Of a DNA stretch of 64,000 nt, positions 28,224 to 39,078 are shown one piece after another. Under the pieces are notes generated by a model. The model did no database searches, was not told the origin of the DNA, and saw only the letters and a program-made list of their open reading frames with translations. The DNA is taken from the NCBI GenBank assembly GCA_002077065.1, contig NAJO01000033.1:186001-250000 (forward strand), given 5' to 3'. Position 1 is the stretch's first letter. The number at the start of each line of letters is the position of its first letter. A program made the position numbers and the translations under genes. This stretch comes from Cryoendolithus antarcticus (taxonomy: Eukaryota > Ascomycota > Dothideomycetes > Cladosporiales > Cladosporiaceae).

Positions 28224-29321
28224 ATGGCACCAGCGTTGCAGATCTCAATCCCTACCACCTCCACAGCATCACCATCGGGATCGAAGCCCTTCACACAGTA
28301 TCATGTCGTCCTACAACTCCCACTGCGCAAGCACGAGATCCGAAAGCGCTACACGGACTTCGAAAAACTACATACAGACTTACAGGCACAGACGGGCGCA
28401 CCGCCACCCGCTTCCTTGCCTGCCAAGAGTTGGCTGAGACGGACAGTGAACAACGATGCATTGACGGAAGAGCGGCGACTCGCACTGCAAATATACGTCA
28501 AAGCGATACTGGAAGCACAAGATGGGAAATGGAGGAGTAGCAGCGCATGGCGAAGTTTCCTGAACCTCCCAAGCGGAACAAGCACAGTCACGGCCAATGG
28601 CCAGCTCTCGCCAGCCTCTCAACGGCGGGGCAGCGTCGGCATCACAGACCCGAATACCTGGCTCGAAGCTCACCGCGATCTCAAATCCCAAATCAGCACC
28701 GCGCGTCAACAACTTAAAGCCCGGGACTCTGCTCAAACCCCGCAGCAGCAACACGCGACGTCGGCAGACGCGAAAGCGTCCCTCGTCCGCGCAGCGACAT
28801 CAGTCGAGCAACTCGAATCCGGCCTCCGCTCTCTATCTTCTTCCGACCAATCTTCCTCCAAACGCCTAGGCGATGGCGAACTCCGCCGCCGCCGCGACCT
28901 CCTTCTAACCGCCAAATCCGAGATCCAAGCCCTTGAAACCGTCCTCCTCAGCGCCAGTACCTCCCACCCAACTCTACCCTCGACGACAGCACCCGCCTCC
29001 GCGGCCTCGAAATCCTCCCTCTTCACCCACGCCCCCTCAGCTAAGCCAGGCCGCGTGCTAGGCGGGCCGCTGAAAGAGACGGAACGCCCGCGTGAATTGG
29101 ATAACTCCGGGGTGCTGCAGCTGCAGACGCAAATACTGGCGGAGCAGGATGAGGATGTGATGAGTCTTGGGAAGACTGTGGGGCGGTTGAAGGATATGGG
29201 GATCTTGATTAATGAGGAGTTGGAGGTGCAGAATGAGATGCTGGGGTTGATTGACGGGGATGTGGAGAGGGTGCAGGGGAAGATTGATGTGGGCAGGAAG
29301 AGGATCGCGAGGATCAGCTGA
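28224..29321 (+). CDS. VAM7: Vacuolar Qc-SNARE Vam7 (PX + t-SNARE)
   Basis: Single exon, 365 residues. Vam7 is a soluble SNARE that is recruited to the vacuole by PI3P and drives homotypic vacuole and endosome-vacuole fusion with Vam3, Vti1, Nyv1 and HOPS. The N-terminal PX domain spans about residues 5-115 and has the phosphoinositide-binding RKRYTDFEKLH (40-50) and the Pro-rich loop PPPASLPAKSW. The middle is Ser/Ala-rich. The C-terminal SNARE motif runs from LQTQILAEQDEDVMSLGK to the end, with zero-layer Gln in EELEVQNEML. No C-terminal membrane anchor, as expected for Vam7. Coding strand turns from C-rich to strongly G-rich after about 29,080. Confidence 0.9.
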   Translation: MAPALQISIPTTSTASPSGSKPFTQYHVVLQLPLRKHEIRKRYTDFEKLHTDLQAQTGAPPPASLPAKSWLRRTVNNDALTEERRLALQIYVKAILEAQDGKWRSSSAWRSFLNLPSGTSTVTANGQLSPASQRRGSVGITDPNTWLEAHRDLKSQISTARQQLKARDSAQTPQQQHATSADAKASLVRAATSVEQLESGLRSLSSSDQSSSKRLGDGELRRRRDLLLTAKSEIQALETVLLSASTSHPTLPSTTAPASAASKSSLFTHAPSAKPGRVLGGPLKETERPRELDNSGVLQLQTQILAEQDEDVMSLGKTVGRLKDMGILINEELEVQNEMLGLIDGDVERVQGKIDVGRKRIARIS

Positions 29322-31420
29322 TGGAGTGCGGAAGCATTGAGATAGGGAGAGGAAGTCTTAGGGTGATGTGTTGCGTTCTGAGCGGGCCAAAGTAGGCTGT
29401 TTCTAGCGTTTGCACGAACGGTTGCTGGGCGCTTCATCAAGTTGTTTATTCGTCTTCGCAGCTCACATGGCCGCTTACTTCCACATGCACACGAAACGAG
29501 TCTCCTCATTCCAGCTGCTATTGACATCTGGTATAGGACGCCTTGCAATTCCACCGCTGCTGCCGCGTCTTTGAGGCAGGAGGTATCTACCCACTTCTCG
29601 GCCTCAATGAGCTTCTTCGAGCTGCACAGAGCCCTCGTAACTAGTACTCAACACTGCAACGGAGACCTTGTGCTTGTCACCAAGCCTTCGAGACAGAGCC
29701 TCGACAAGGCAATCGTGGCTCTGAAGTGAGTACTTTGTTGTTGGTGCAATTGCTCAGGTGAGACTAACTACGCTCACAATGTTGAGCTTCTGCTGGTTTC
29801 ACATCTTTGTGTGCCCTTCTCAAGAGAGTCTAGCCCGGGCAGAGTGAAGCCTGCTGTGCGCTCGTCGTCTACAGCTCAGTACCGGTAAGCTGATCGCTAT
29901 ACTTCATAGTGTGAGCCTGGCAGGTAAACAGGAGCCACCTCCGCATCTCCATAAATTTGAAACGAAGGGAAGGTGATGTTGCTAACACCCATGCGCCAGT
30001 GGGAAGCTAAGTCGAAAGCACGGCAGTAACGATGAGATGTGTATCTCAGAAGCAGCACATGCTAGACTCGCGACATCCATCATGGTGCATCCAGATACAT
30101 TCGCTATTGTAATGTGAGGTCGGGACTTGGCTTCGTCCATCTGCTGACTGTTCATCTTGTCAACTACTGGCCGTGCGCATGTGTAACAGCAGTTTGCGAT
30201 GTCACGGCGTCACGCGGTTTGAGATCCAGATCCGTGAGCTGGTGGAGTTCGTGAGCAGGGGCCTCTAGGTGCCATTTCGGGGCGTCAACGAGACGGAAGG
30301 CGTTTGCGGAGCCGCTCGTGTTCCTACTCGGATCGAGAAGGGCGACTAGAACGGCTCCACTGCCATGCCCTGGTGTTAGACATGCGACATGCAGCAGGAC
30401 TACGCTGCTTCGTACTGCTTTCAATAACGTGCATTTTGAATGCGATGGTCGTACATGTTCATGCAGTTTGGCCGTTTATGTGTGGAGAATGAGAAGTGAG
30501 GTGGCAGGGGGGCCTGCATCGAAGCTAGCGAGGCAGGGACGAGCGGTACGACCTGCAGACTTTGTGCCGTGTGGCTTGGGTAATGTGAAGTTGACGCGAG
30601 GCACAGTTCCAAGAACCAACAATACGGGCTCCTGTAGGATGGAGCACATGACTGTCAAAGTAGACACTTCCACATATGAGTGGCCGTACATACATTCGCA
30701 TATGATTGAGGATATCAATGTCGCAGCCAATCCGTACCCTCGCCATGACTAGGGTTCAATCCATGGAAAGGCAATTTGTGCTGCATGCTCTTTAAGATTA
30801 GCCCTTTAACCGAATCTGGTGAAGGCCCGCATTCTCAACTCTTCCCACGAGACCGCACCACTCCCTGAACCGCACTTTGAGACTGTTGCTTTGCTGTGCC
30901 TTCGTCGACACCGCCGCATCCTGTCAGTCTGCGACGACAGAAGGCCGTTGTCTCGCAGGCCCGCCGAGTCGCATCCTCACTGCGCAATTGTCGACGAGGC
31001 CTTTTGCTGGACCTCGCTTCACCACAACGTCACCGCCGAGCTTTGGGACGACCGACGCTGCATACCTGCTTTACAGATCTGGACACCATCTTTCAATAAT
31101 ACATACTGCGCTCGTGTCGCAACTGCACTGGCGACCATTACTCTCAAGCATATACGCTCCTAGGCTGTAGACCCAGCCTCTACCCAATTGCTGGCCTCTG
31201 GTCCGGCGTCCATTCGTTCCACCAGCGCACCGCCTCTGTCCATCTGTGCGGACTTCACACTCGCTTGCACATTTCTTGCATATTTATCAACGACACATCA
31301 CAGTCTTGACATCGCTTGGACAGTGAAGGCCAAGTCATTACTGAAGTGACATCCTCCGACAAATATTCAACCCATTGAGCGCTGCGCACCACTGCATCAG
31401 ACACTCACCGTCACCGTGGC
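29322..31420. other. Intergenic 2.1 kb
   Basis: The second-longest gene-free stretch of the window. ORFs are short, overlap on both strands and show no domain, codon or splice support; the longest are 144 codons (30318-30752) and 114 codons (30819-31163). The last 250 bp before 31421 are pyrimidine-rich and likely promoter/leader. A non-coding RNA or long promoter cannot be excluded. Confidence 0.5.
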
Positions 31421-33587
31421 ATGGACTTTGACATGGCACCGCCCGCGAAGAGACGACGCCTTACCAGCGCAGACGACAAGAGCGACAATGACCGAGTGAG
31501 CGAGACCCAGACAGCCAGCGGATCCTTCTTTCATGGCATAGAACACTTCGAGGCAGAGACCGCAGTCGCTCCTTTACCAGAGGCGCAACCTCGAGTTGTT
31601 GAAGAGGTGCATCTGGAAATACGGCATCGTCATGTCGCAGACCTGAATAGTTACGCACATATCAAAGCTCGACAGGGCACAGCGGTCAGCGTGGAGGTGT
31701 CAGTGTCTGTACCGGAGGTGCTGGTTTCAGTACAGGCATCTGTGGACATTTTCGGGAGCACTGCTGTTGCTACAACAGAGACTATCACGAACGAGCCTCC
31801 AGGTGGAACATCGCTTTCAGGCATTGCGACTACCACTGTCGTGATCTCGCCTGGCGCAACGTCGAGTTCCGCTGCAAGCTCCGCTGAATCCACTGACCCG
31901 GCCAGCACTTCCGCGGGAGACGTCAACGCAGCTGCGGTTGCCGCAGAGACTTCGGGTGCATCTTCAACGAACTCGACCGAGTCCTCTACGACATCGACAT
32001 CGAGCGTCACATCACTATCGTCCGATCCTGCTGGTTTCATCGGCATCTCAGCCGGAGCTGTGACTACTACAGCCAGCAGCAGCGCTGCACAAGCATCTGT
32101 TTCTATTTTGGAGTCATCTGCGTCTAATAGTAGCAGCACGATCTCTACGTCCGAGTCTAGCACAATCACCAGCAGCGCACTGAGCTCGTCTCTTCTCTCA
32201 TCACTTTCAGAGCGCCGCAACTTGACGACATCTGGTGAGCATGGATTACCACCACTCTTTGTTACTTTGGCTAACCTGATCTACAGCAACAACGTACACA
32301 AGTGGAGGCTCCACATTCACTTCGCAGACCACGATTGATCTCGGCGCTCTCACAAGCTCGAGTACCGAGTTGTCGTCAACGGCATCGAGCACAAGCTTTG
32401 ACGCTGGCAACATCTACCTCGCTACACTAGCTGGCGGCCGAGTTGTGACCATAACACGGTCGAGCCGGGCGTACGCCACGACATTCCCCGGAGGTCTTGT
32501 GAGCACAATACAGCCCTCATCAGCAAGTAGTGGCAGCGACGACCAGACTTCGTCAGTCGACCCTAACGAGTATGTTACAACGATCGTGTCTGATGGCTCC
32601 ACATTTCTGTCAACCGTCTTCTCCACGACTACTCCTTCACCGACGGACGGCGGCACAGCTGCCGGCGAAGCAGGTGCGACGGGAGCTGTGGCTGGGCAGG
32701 GTAGTCCTACAACTGCTGCGACAAGCAGTACGAGCTCAGCAGCAGCTGGTGGTGTAGGTGCATCAACCCCGCCTCCAGCTGGGACGATTGCTGGTGGCGT
32801 CGTCGGCGGAGCTGCCGGATTGGCAGTCGTACTGCTTGTTGCCATGCTCTTCCTTCGTTGGTACCGGAAGAAGGGTCACATGCGACATCAAGCATTGCCG
32901 GCAGGGTCAGCAGCTATGTCGCCGGACCCTGATAATGGCCTCGGTCCGCGCGGTGGTCCCGGCATGGCCGAGCGAGCTGGCCTGATGCCTTTCGTTGCGG
33001 CGGTGCCTGGGCTCTTCCGACATCAGAATCGCAGTCGGGATAGTGCTGCAGACGTGCCAGAAAGCGAGAGAGGATTCACTCGGGTATCTGGTCGGAAGCT
33101 GCCTTCAGCCTGGAGCGAAGGCATGACGTCGGCCTCGCATCCGCCTATGCCTCCGACGAGCAATACGCTGCCGCCAACGATGCCGCTCGTCGGCGCAGAA
33201 CATAGCCGCGACCTGAGCGACAACTCCTTTTACCGCGATAGCGCAGGCACCTACGCTGGAGTCGGCGAAGCCAACCGTGATAGCGTTGCTGGCCGCTCAA
33301 CGTCGCCAAGCAATCCCTTCGCCGATCTCTCGCCTATCGACACGAACGTCACACCCGAAGGCGAAGACACACAGATGATCATGTCACCAGGTCCGCGACG
33401 AACACCCACCGTGCACCACGGTGGGCCTTATGTAATGAGTCCCACATCTGCCAATTCAGACCCACCTGGAATGCTGAGTCCTGGCCAACCGCCATGGAGT
33501 GCGGGGACGCAGGCTACGTTCGCGAGGAGTGAGACACCGGCTAGCATGGATGGCAGTCGAGGTAGTCGATTTACAGAAGAAGTGTAG
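31421..33587 (+). CDS. Ser/Thr-rich single-pass membrane protein (sensor-like)
   Basis: Two exons: 31421-32234 and 32287-33587 (52 bp GTGAGC...CAG intron), 704 residues. The second exon has no ATG near its beginning, and the splice gives one continuous protein. Layout: N-terminus with a basic PAKRRRL patch and charged segment (1-80), about 350 residues dominated by Ser/Thr/Ala, a transmembrane helix near residues 438-462 (TIAGGVVGGAAGLAVVLLVAM) followed by LRWYRKKGH, and a 240-residue cytosolic tail rich in Pro/Ser/Asp. A heavily O-mannosylated outside, one membrane pass and a cytosolic tail recall fungal wall-stress sensors of Mid2/Wsc style, but there is no WSC Cys domain and no obvious signal peptide. 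Function is inferred only from this layout. Confidence 0.72.
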
Positions 33588-34109
33588 AGGTATGTGCAAG
33601 AGCACATTGACCTGATGAAGGAGGTGGACATATACATCAGTGGGCAGGAGCCCGCTTTCAGCATCTGCCGTTCTGAGAAGCTTGCAGCGTTCCGCGGCGC
33701 GGCATGTCCTTTTTAACTCATACAGTGTATGTAATGTATTCAGTAGTATATGATCTGCCTATCTGTGTCGAGTAGACGTCTCTGCGCTGTGCTTTGCAAG
33801 AGCACTGTGAAATTAAAGGTCTCCACATAGTGAGTTCCTGTGCACCCATGACTCTGACCAATTGGGTGAAAGCACGGATTGAAACGTCGCCCATATCCAC
33901 TCGAGCCATTGAAGGACCTCACTTCATCGTCCACCCATGCAACATTCGTGTTTACATACTTTCTCTTATACCTCATTCCCTTTCGTCGGTCTCTTCCGCC
34001 TCTGGAAACCTGCTTTGAAGTCAACACGTATTGCAAAAATTACGTTCCGAAACCCATTCACATCTTTACCTTCAGCCATTGGACTTCGCTTGGATCACAT
34101 TACAATACC
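33588..34109. other. Intergenic 522 bp
   Basis: 3' flank of the Ser-rich gene and HUT1 promoter/leader. Nothing else supported. Confidence 0.5.
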
Positions 34110-35383
34110 ATGGCCGCCAATGGCAGCGTCCACAAGCGCAAGGCTTCCAATGGTCGTGTTCCCGAGCCAGTTCAGAATGTCATCGACGAAAGTCGCCGGG
34201 AAGCAGGCATGCCGGACTCGAAACCTCAAGGTAGCGTGACCCAACTAGTGATCTGTGTCTCTGGAATTTACGCTGCGTTGTAGGAATTCACTCCTCCCTC
34301 TCCAAGTGTCCAGATACTCACAGCATCTCCAGTCTCACATGGGGCATCCTCCAAGAACGCATCACAACGACACAACACGGCCCTCCCTCAGCGCCCGAAG
34401 TGTTCCGCTACCCACTGATAATCAACACAACGCAATCCATCTTCGCCACGCTCTTGGCTTACGTCTACAACGCCATCACCCGGGAATCTTACACTGACAA
34501 GCCAATCTTCCCTTCCCGCGCGATCCTCTCGCCCCTCTGCCTCGTAGCCCTCACGTCCGCTCTCGCCTCGCCTTTCGGCTACGCAAGCTTAGCCCACGTG
34601 GACTACATAACCTTCATCCTCGCCAAGTCTTGCAAGCTCGTGCCGGTCATGGGGCTGCACGTAGCGTTGTATGGGAAGCGGTATCCGTGGCAGAAGTACG
34701 CCGTCGTCGCGCTCGTCACTCTCGGCGTAGCGGTCTTCACACTGCACCAACCTTCCAAGAAGAAGTCTTCGAACGGCAACTCCATCTACGGTCTCACGCT
34801 CCTGGCTATCAACCTTATCTTCGATGGACTTACGAACTCGACGCAAGATCATGTCAATGCAAAGTTCCGGCCTTACTCGGGACCGCAAATGATGTGCGCG
34901 TTGAATCTGCTGCAGACGGTCTTGACGGGGACGTGGCTGGTAGTTGCCCCATACATTGCGCTGACTGGGGTGGGGCAGTACGTGGGCATGGATCTTGGGG
35001 GTGCGGAAGGGGAGTGGGCGGGTGCTGTGGCGTTCGTGGGACGGCATCCGAGTGTTGCTTATGATGTGTTGGGGTTTGCGATTTGTGGTGCGGTGGGGCA
35101 GTTGTTCATCTGTAAGTTACTTCTCGAGGTTTTGGCTCGGGGCATTGTTGACGATCAAGCAGTCTACACCCTCTCGGTCTTCGGATCGCTCTTCCTCGTA
35201 ACGGTGACAGTGACGAGGAAGATGCTGACGATGATTATTTCCGTGCTGTGGTTTGGACATAGGCTGAGTGCGATGCAGTGGGTTGGTGTTGGATGCGTCT
35301 TTGGTGGCATTGCCATCGAAGCCGAGTTGGGTAAGCGAGAGAAAGCTGCGAAGGAGAGGGCGAAGGGCAAGAAGGTGATGTAG
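34110..35383 (+). CDS. HUT1: ER UDP-galactose transporter homologue Hut1 (SLC35B type)
   Basis: Three exons: 34110-34279, 34333-35111, 35163-35383; 389 residues. Splice 1 rebuilds IYAAFLTWGILQERITTT, splice 2 rebuilds GQLFIFYTLSVFGS, both typical of Hut1. The protein is a multi-pass nucleotide-sugar transporter of the ER membrane (SLC35B1 family). Other landmarks: HVDYITFILAKSCKLVPVM, INLIFDGLTNSTQD, LVTVTVTRKMLTMIISVLWF. The C-terminal tail is basic and ends KKVM, a KKxx dilysine ER-retrieval signal that agrees with the known ER location. Intron 2 is 51 nt and contains no stop, so an unspliced reading would still look like one ORF. Confidence 0.93.
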
Positions 35384-35775
35384 GAACAGTAGTAGCAGAG
35401 ACTACATATGGACTCGATAAAGAGTAGAAACATCTGTCGAATCATTGCATCCGATGAGCTGTACCTGAACCGGGAGCAAGCGCACCGTGGCTTCGCTTTC
35501 AATTGAGTGACACGTTTGCAAAACGAGCCCATGGCCAACAGATCAAGCATCGTGAGCAGATCCGTAACACATACAAACTGTGTCTATATATATGGCACAG
35601 AAGCAGACAGCGGACTTCCGATGAACGCGTGCTGTAGTCTCGTCATCGATCGACCACCTATCCCGCGACAACGAGACTGCATACAGCAATCAAACGCGTT
35701 ATATTGAAAACTTTTAATCCCGACTGGAAGGAGAACATCGACTCCATCTGGAGCTAGAGCACTGAGAACCCGTCC
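35384..35775. other. Intergenic 392 bp
   Basis: 3' flank of HUT1 and promoter of the methyltransferase gene. No supported element. Confidence 0.5.
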
Positions 35776-36696
35776 ATGCAATCCCTCATCCGGCCTCTCC
35801 TCCGCCCAATCCCTCTAATCAGTATCTCAATTGGTGGCGTCCTTCTAGCAACTTCCCTCTACGGCTCGCGAGCAGCACACACATCCCTCGCTCCACCGCC
35901 TCCAAATATGACTTCCTCAACCCCAAAGTCCTACACAGTCAAACCCTACACGCCCCGCCACGAAACCTGGCCCTACAAACCCTCCGACTTCACCCGCCAA
36001 GACGAATCCTCGGATACGCATTTCTACGACACACCTCGCTTAGTGACGCACATTGATGACTTAGCCATCGCGTCATTGCGAGAGTACTACGCTACTGTTC
36101 TGCCGACGAAAGGGAGGATTCTGGACTTCTGCTCGAGTTGGATTTCCCATTACCCGGATGCTGTGGCGAACGCAGCGGAGAAGGGTGAGGTGACAGTCAC
36201 GGCTATGGGAATGAATGACGCGGAGTTGAAGGCTAATAATATGGCGAACGGGGGGAGGGTGTGCGCGGATCTGAACGCCACGCCTGATATTCCTTCCGCG
36301 CTGTCTAAAGCTGGGGTGGCGACGGGGGAGGGCTTCGATGCATCGACTTGCGTCGTGTCGATTGACTACCTCACCTCCCCGTTGGAAGTTCTGAAGTCCC
36401 TGCTCTCCGTCACGAAGCCCGGCGGAACAGTGCAGCTAGTCATCAGTAATCGGTGTTTCCCGACAAAAGCTATCGGACGGTGGTTGAGAGTTTCGGAGCA
36501 GGAGCGGCTGGCTATGGTGGGAGACTATCTGCATTTCGCGGGATGGAAGGGGATTGAGATCGTGGAGGTCAGCGATGGGACGATTGAGGGTGGTAGGGCT
36601 GCACCCGGAGGCTTGGGCGGACTGATGGCGTATCTGGGAATGCCGGGAGGTGCGCGAGATCCACTATGGGTGGTGAGAGGCAAGAAGGAGAATTGA
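35776..36696 (+). CDS. SAM-dependent methyltransferase-like protein
   Basis: Single exon, 306 residues. An N-terminal hydrophobic segment (PLISISIGGVLLATSLYG, 13-30) next to Arg residues could be a mitochondrial or membrane anchor. A class I methyltransferase fold follows: motif I is a variant, ILDFCSSWISHYP (115-127), where the usual Gly-rich loop is replaced by Ser residues; next are VTAMGMNDAELKAN (acidic-loop region), DASTCVVSIDYLTSP (motif IV position) and LLSVTKPGGTVQLVISNRCF (post-motif strand). This matches the fungal methyltransferase type 11-like group. Substrate is unknown. Because the glycine loop is unusual, SAM binding is likely but not certain. Confidence 0.72.
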   Translation: MQSLIRPLLRPIPLISISIGGVLLATSLYGSRAAHTSLAPPPPNMTSSTPKSYTVKPYTPRHETWPYKPSDFTRQDESSDTHFYDTPRLVTHIDDLAIASLREYYATVLPTKGRILDFCSSWISHYPDAVANAAEKGEVTVTAMGMNDAELKANNMANGGRVCADLNATPDIPSALSKAGVATGEGFDASTCVVSIDYLTSPLEVLKSLLSVTKPGGTVQLVISNRCFPTKAIGRWLRVSEQERLAMVGDYLHFAGWKGIEIVEVSDGTIEGGRAAPGGLGGLMAYLGMPGGARDPLWVVRGKKEN

Positions 36697-36714
36697 GATA
36701 GAGATAGAGATAAG
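36693..36714. repeat. Short GAGATA microsatellite
   Basis: About three copies of a 6-bp unit starting at the methyltransferase stop codon. Confidence 0.6.
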
Positions 36715-36868
36715 AGGTACTGTAAAGTTATACATGTCTCCTCGTACACCTGTATTGAATCTGTAGACAAGTCCGGCTCAGAAAGCTTTGATAGAGAAGA
36801 CCTCGACAGAATACGCAGTATACCGGCATCTGGCGGCAATCACAGACGCAACGTCTGAAGGTGCATTC

Positions 36869-38513
36869 TTACTTGTGGAGCTTATCCAGGTAGGATTGGA
36901 TCCACTCCTCGGACCCATCTTCGTAGACTCTCTTTGCAGGCTCCTGTGTCGAGGTCAGTAAGTGTTGTTCAGGCGAGCTGGACGGGCTCGATGCACTCAC
37001 CATGTTCATGCTATGCGTATCAGCAAACCAGCACTGATCCATCAGACACGCCTTGCCGCGATTGCAGTGATGCCCGGAAGTACAATTCAATACGCGACAA
37101 GTATGGCCCATCTGGCAAGACCGCGAGCGAGCTTTATGTTTGAGTACGAGCAGCTCACCCGGTGTAAGCTTCTCGTTGTGAATATAATCGCAGTATTCTT
37201 CGCCAAGAGGACATTTACCCAACAAATAGTGGTCGTTGCAGCACTTGCCGACGTCCTTGACACGAGCATCGAAACGCTTCAACGCCATGTGGTCAGGCTT
37301 TGGGATAGCGGTGTCGATGCGTTCGTCATCGACATTAAGATAAAGGAAGGGGCGTTGCGTCTTCTTTTTGGGCGCAATGTCGATAGTCTTGCTATCGACG
37401 CCAGGTTTGCCGACTTTGGACCAGGTACTAGAGGCACTGGAGTCGGCAGATGGAGCTGGGCTTCGGCAACTTTGAGCCGTTGTCGCACCAGGAGCCGCTT
37501 GCTGTTGAGGAAGGAACGATTGGGCTGCAGCTTGCATGTTACTAGCAGAGCGCATTGCTAGTGTTGTTGGAGCCGCCGCTGTTGTGATCGAAGCAGCCGG
37601 CCGGACTCGATACTCTGGTAGATTGGTGTCGCGGAAGATGGTAGGAAATCTGACTATACGGAGTCCGAGATCGACGAAACCAGGCTCGGCGGGTCTAGTC
37701 TCAATGAGAGTGATGCGCGGGGAGATATCTCTGTCACGCTTGAAAGGATCAAGTACGGGTAGATAACCGGTGTCAGAGCAAGGCCCGAAGAAGACATGCT
37801 TGCATTGCGGCATTCGTATGAAGAGGCGCAGTGTCTCGCGAAGTTTATGATCCGCACGCTCCTTCCCGCTGCCGACATCGATAAAGTTGAAGAGAGGTTG
37901 GGCTAGGCCGAAGGCTCGACCGAAGGCCTGCAGATCGGAAGCGTTGTTGAATATACCGCATGATGCCAACTTGGTCCCAAGGCCATGAACATTGAGGACA
38001 ACGTTGACGAGAATCTGCCAGTCACCCGTCGCGGAGTCCGGGTACCGCGTCTTGAGCTGGTTCCTAATCTCCAACTGTAGCTGAGCAGCGGCTTCGGTAC
38101 CGCCGTCTCGGCCCTGGGAGTAAAGATAATCGTCGAACTTGGACAAACGTCAGCTCAGCGCGATCAATGCAGGCTTCAAGTGACTTACAATCGCTCCATC
38201 GCCATCTAGCATGACCAGAACGAAAGGATTGCTGCCCTGAAGAGATGTCAGCATCGTTTTTCATCGTGGTGGGCTGCGGCGTGCTCACAGATGTCTGGCG
38301 TAAAGACTGCAGCTCTCTAGCAGCGTCGCCAGCGTTCCTCTGGTGAGTCCTTCGTGACTCGACAGCATCGTCGTAGTCATCGCACTTTTCGCGGTACTTC
38401 TCTTGTAAGTCGGCGTACTTCTTGATTAGGTCGGTTACAAGAGCATCTCGTTCTCTATCAGATTCGCGAAAAGCCTCAAGCTTGTCCGTGAGGTCGTCCA
38501 TATGGCCATTCAT
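36869..38513 (-). CDS. Coiled-coil / DUF7923 / CCCH zinc-finger protein
   Basis: Four exons: 38513-38289, 38236-38189, 38137-37001, 36943-36869; 494 residues, all GT-AG. Residues 1-75 form a charged coiled coil. Residues 78-260 are the DUF7923-type domain: VLVMLDGDGAIF (D86, D88), FNFIDVGSGKERADHKLRE (D178, D187) and HVFFGPCSDTGYLPVLD (D213, D221), with conserved acids at the ends of strands as in NYN/PIN nucleases. A low-complexity linker leads to C391-x8-C400-x6-C407-x3-H411, a CCCH finger, and two further Cys/His groups (C432-x5-C438-x4-C443-x3-H447; C449-x5-C455-x4-C460-x5-H466). CCCH fingers bind RNA. An RNA-binding protein is well supported; nuclease activity is inference. Exon 2 is only 48 nt and encodes the DGDG strand. 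Confidence 0.82.
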
Positions 38514-39078
38514 ATTGACGTATAAAATTGCGTCTAGATGTACTTAATCGACACGGTGTACACCTGCGTACGTTTTTGGCCTCAACAATTCGTTGTTCTA
38601 TGAGTGGCGGTGGGAGGAGGACAAAACGGCGGAGGGAAAGATGTTGCGTGCGTTTACAGTACATGAAGCTTTGACCTCATGCGAATTCGACGCGCTGAGG
38701 TAACAATGCATGAAGTGAGTCTCGATGGAAGCCGCACACAGGAGTATCGGGGTCGAGGACCAAGGTGCACGCAGGACCGCTGCACATAGATGGCACACAA
38801 GCTTGCGGGCTCGCCCAAGAAGGACGATTGTAACAGGTTGGCACTGCGCGGATATGGAAGAAGCCCTCTATCGCTACTCGTCACGAAGGGAGATAGAATC
38901 TCCACGGACGATGCACCTCAGTTGTGTGGTAGCATACGTGGTGGCGCAGCCAGTGTATCGCTTTTGGAGATCTAGCTACTCGTCTGCACCTCCCCGTATC
39001 GAGCAGCTCTGCAAACTCGGAGCACGCCCGCTGGGTAGCAGCAAAATCTAATGCTGGGTATCATGCAACAAAGACGCC
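38514..39078. other. Intergenic 565 bp
   Basis: Promoter of the CCCH gene and 3' flank of the EB1 gene. No supported ORF. Confidence 0.5.
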
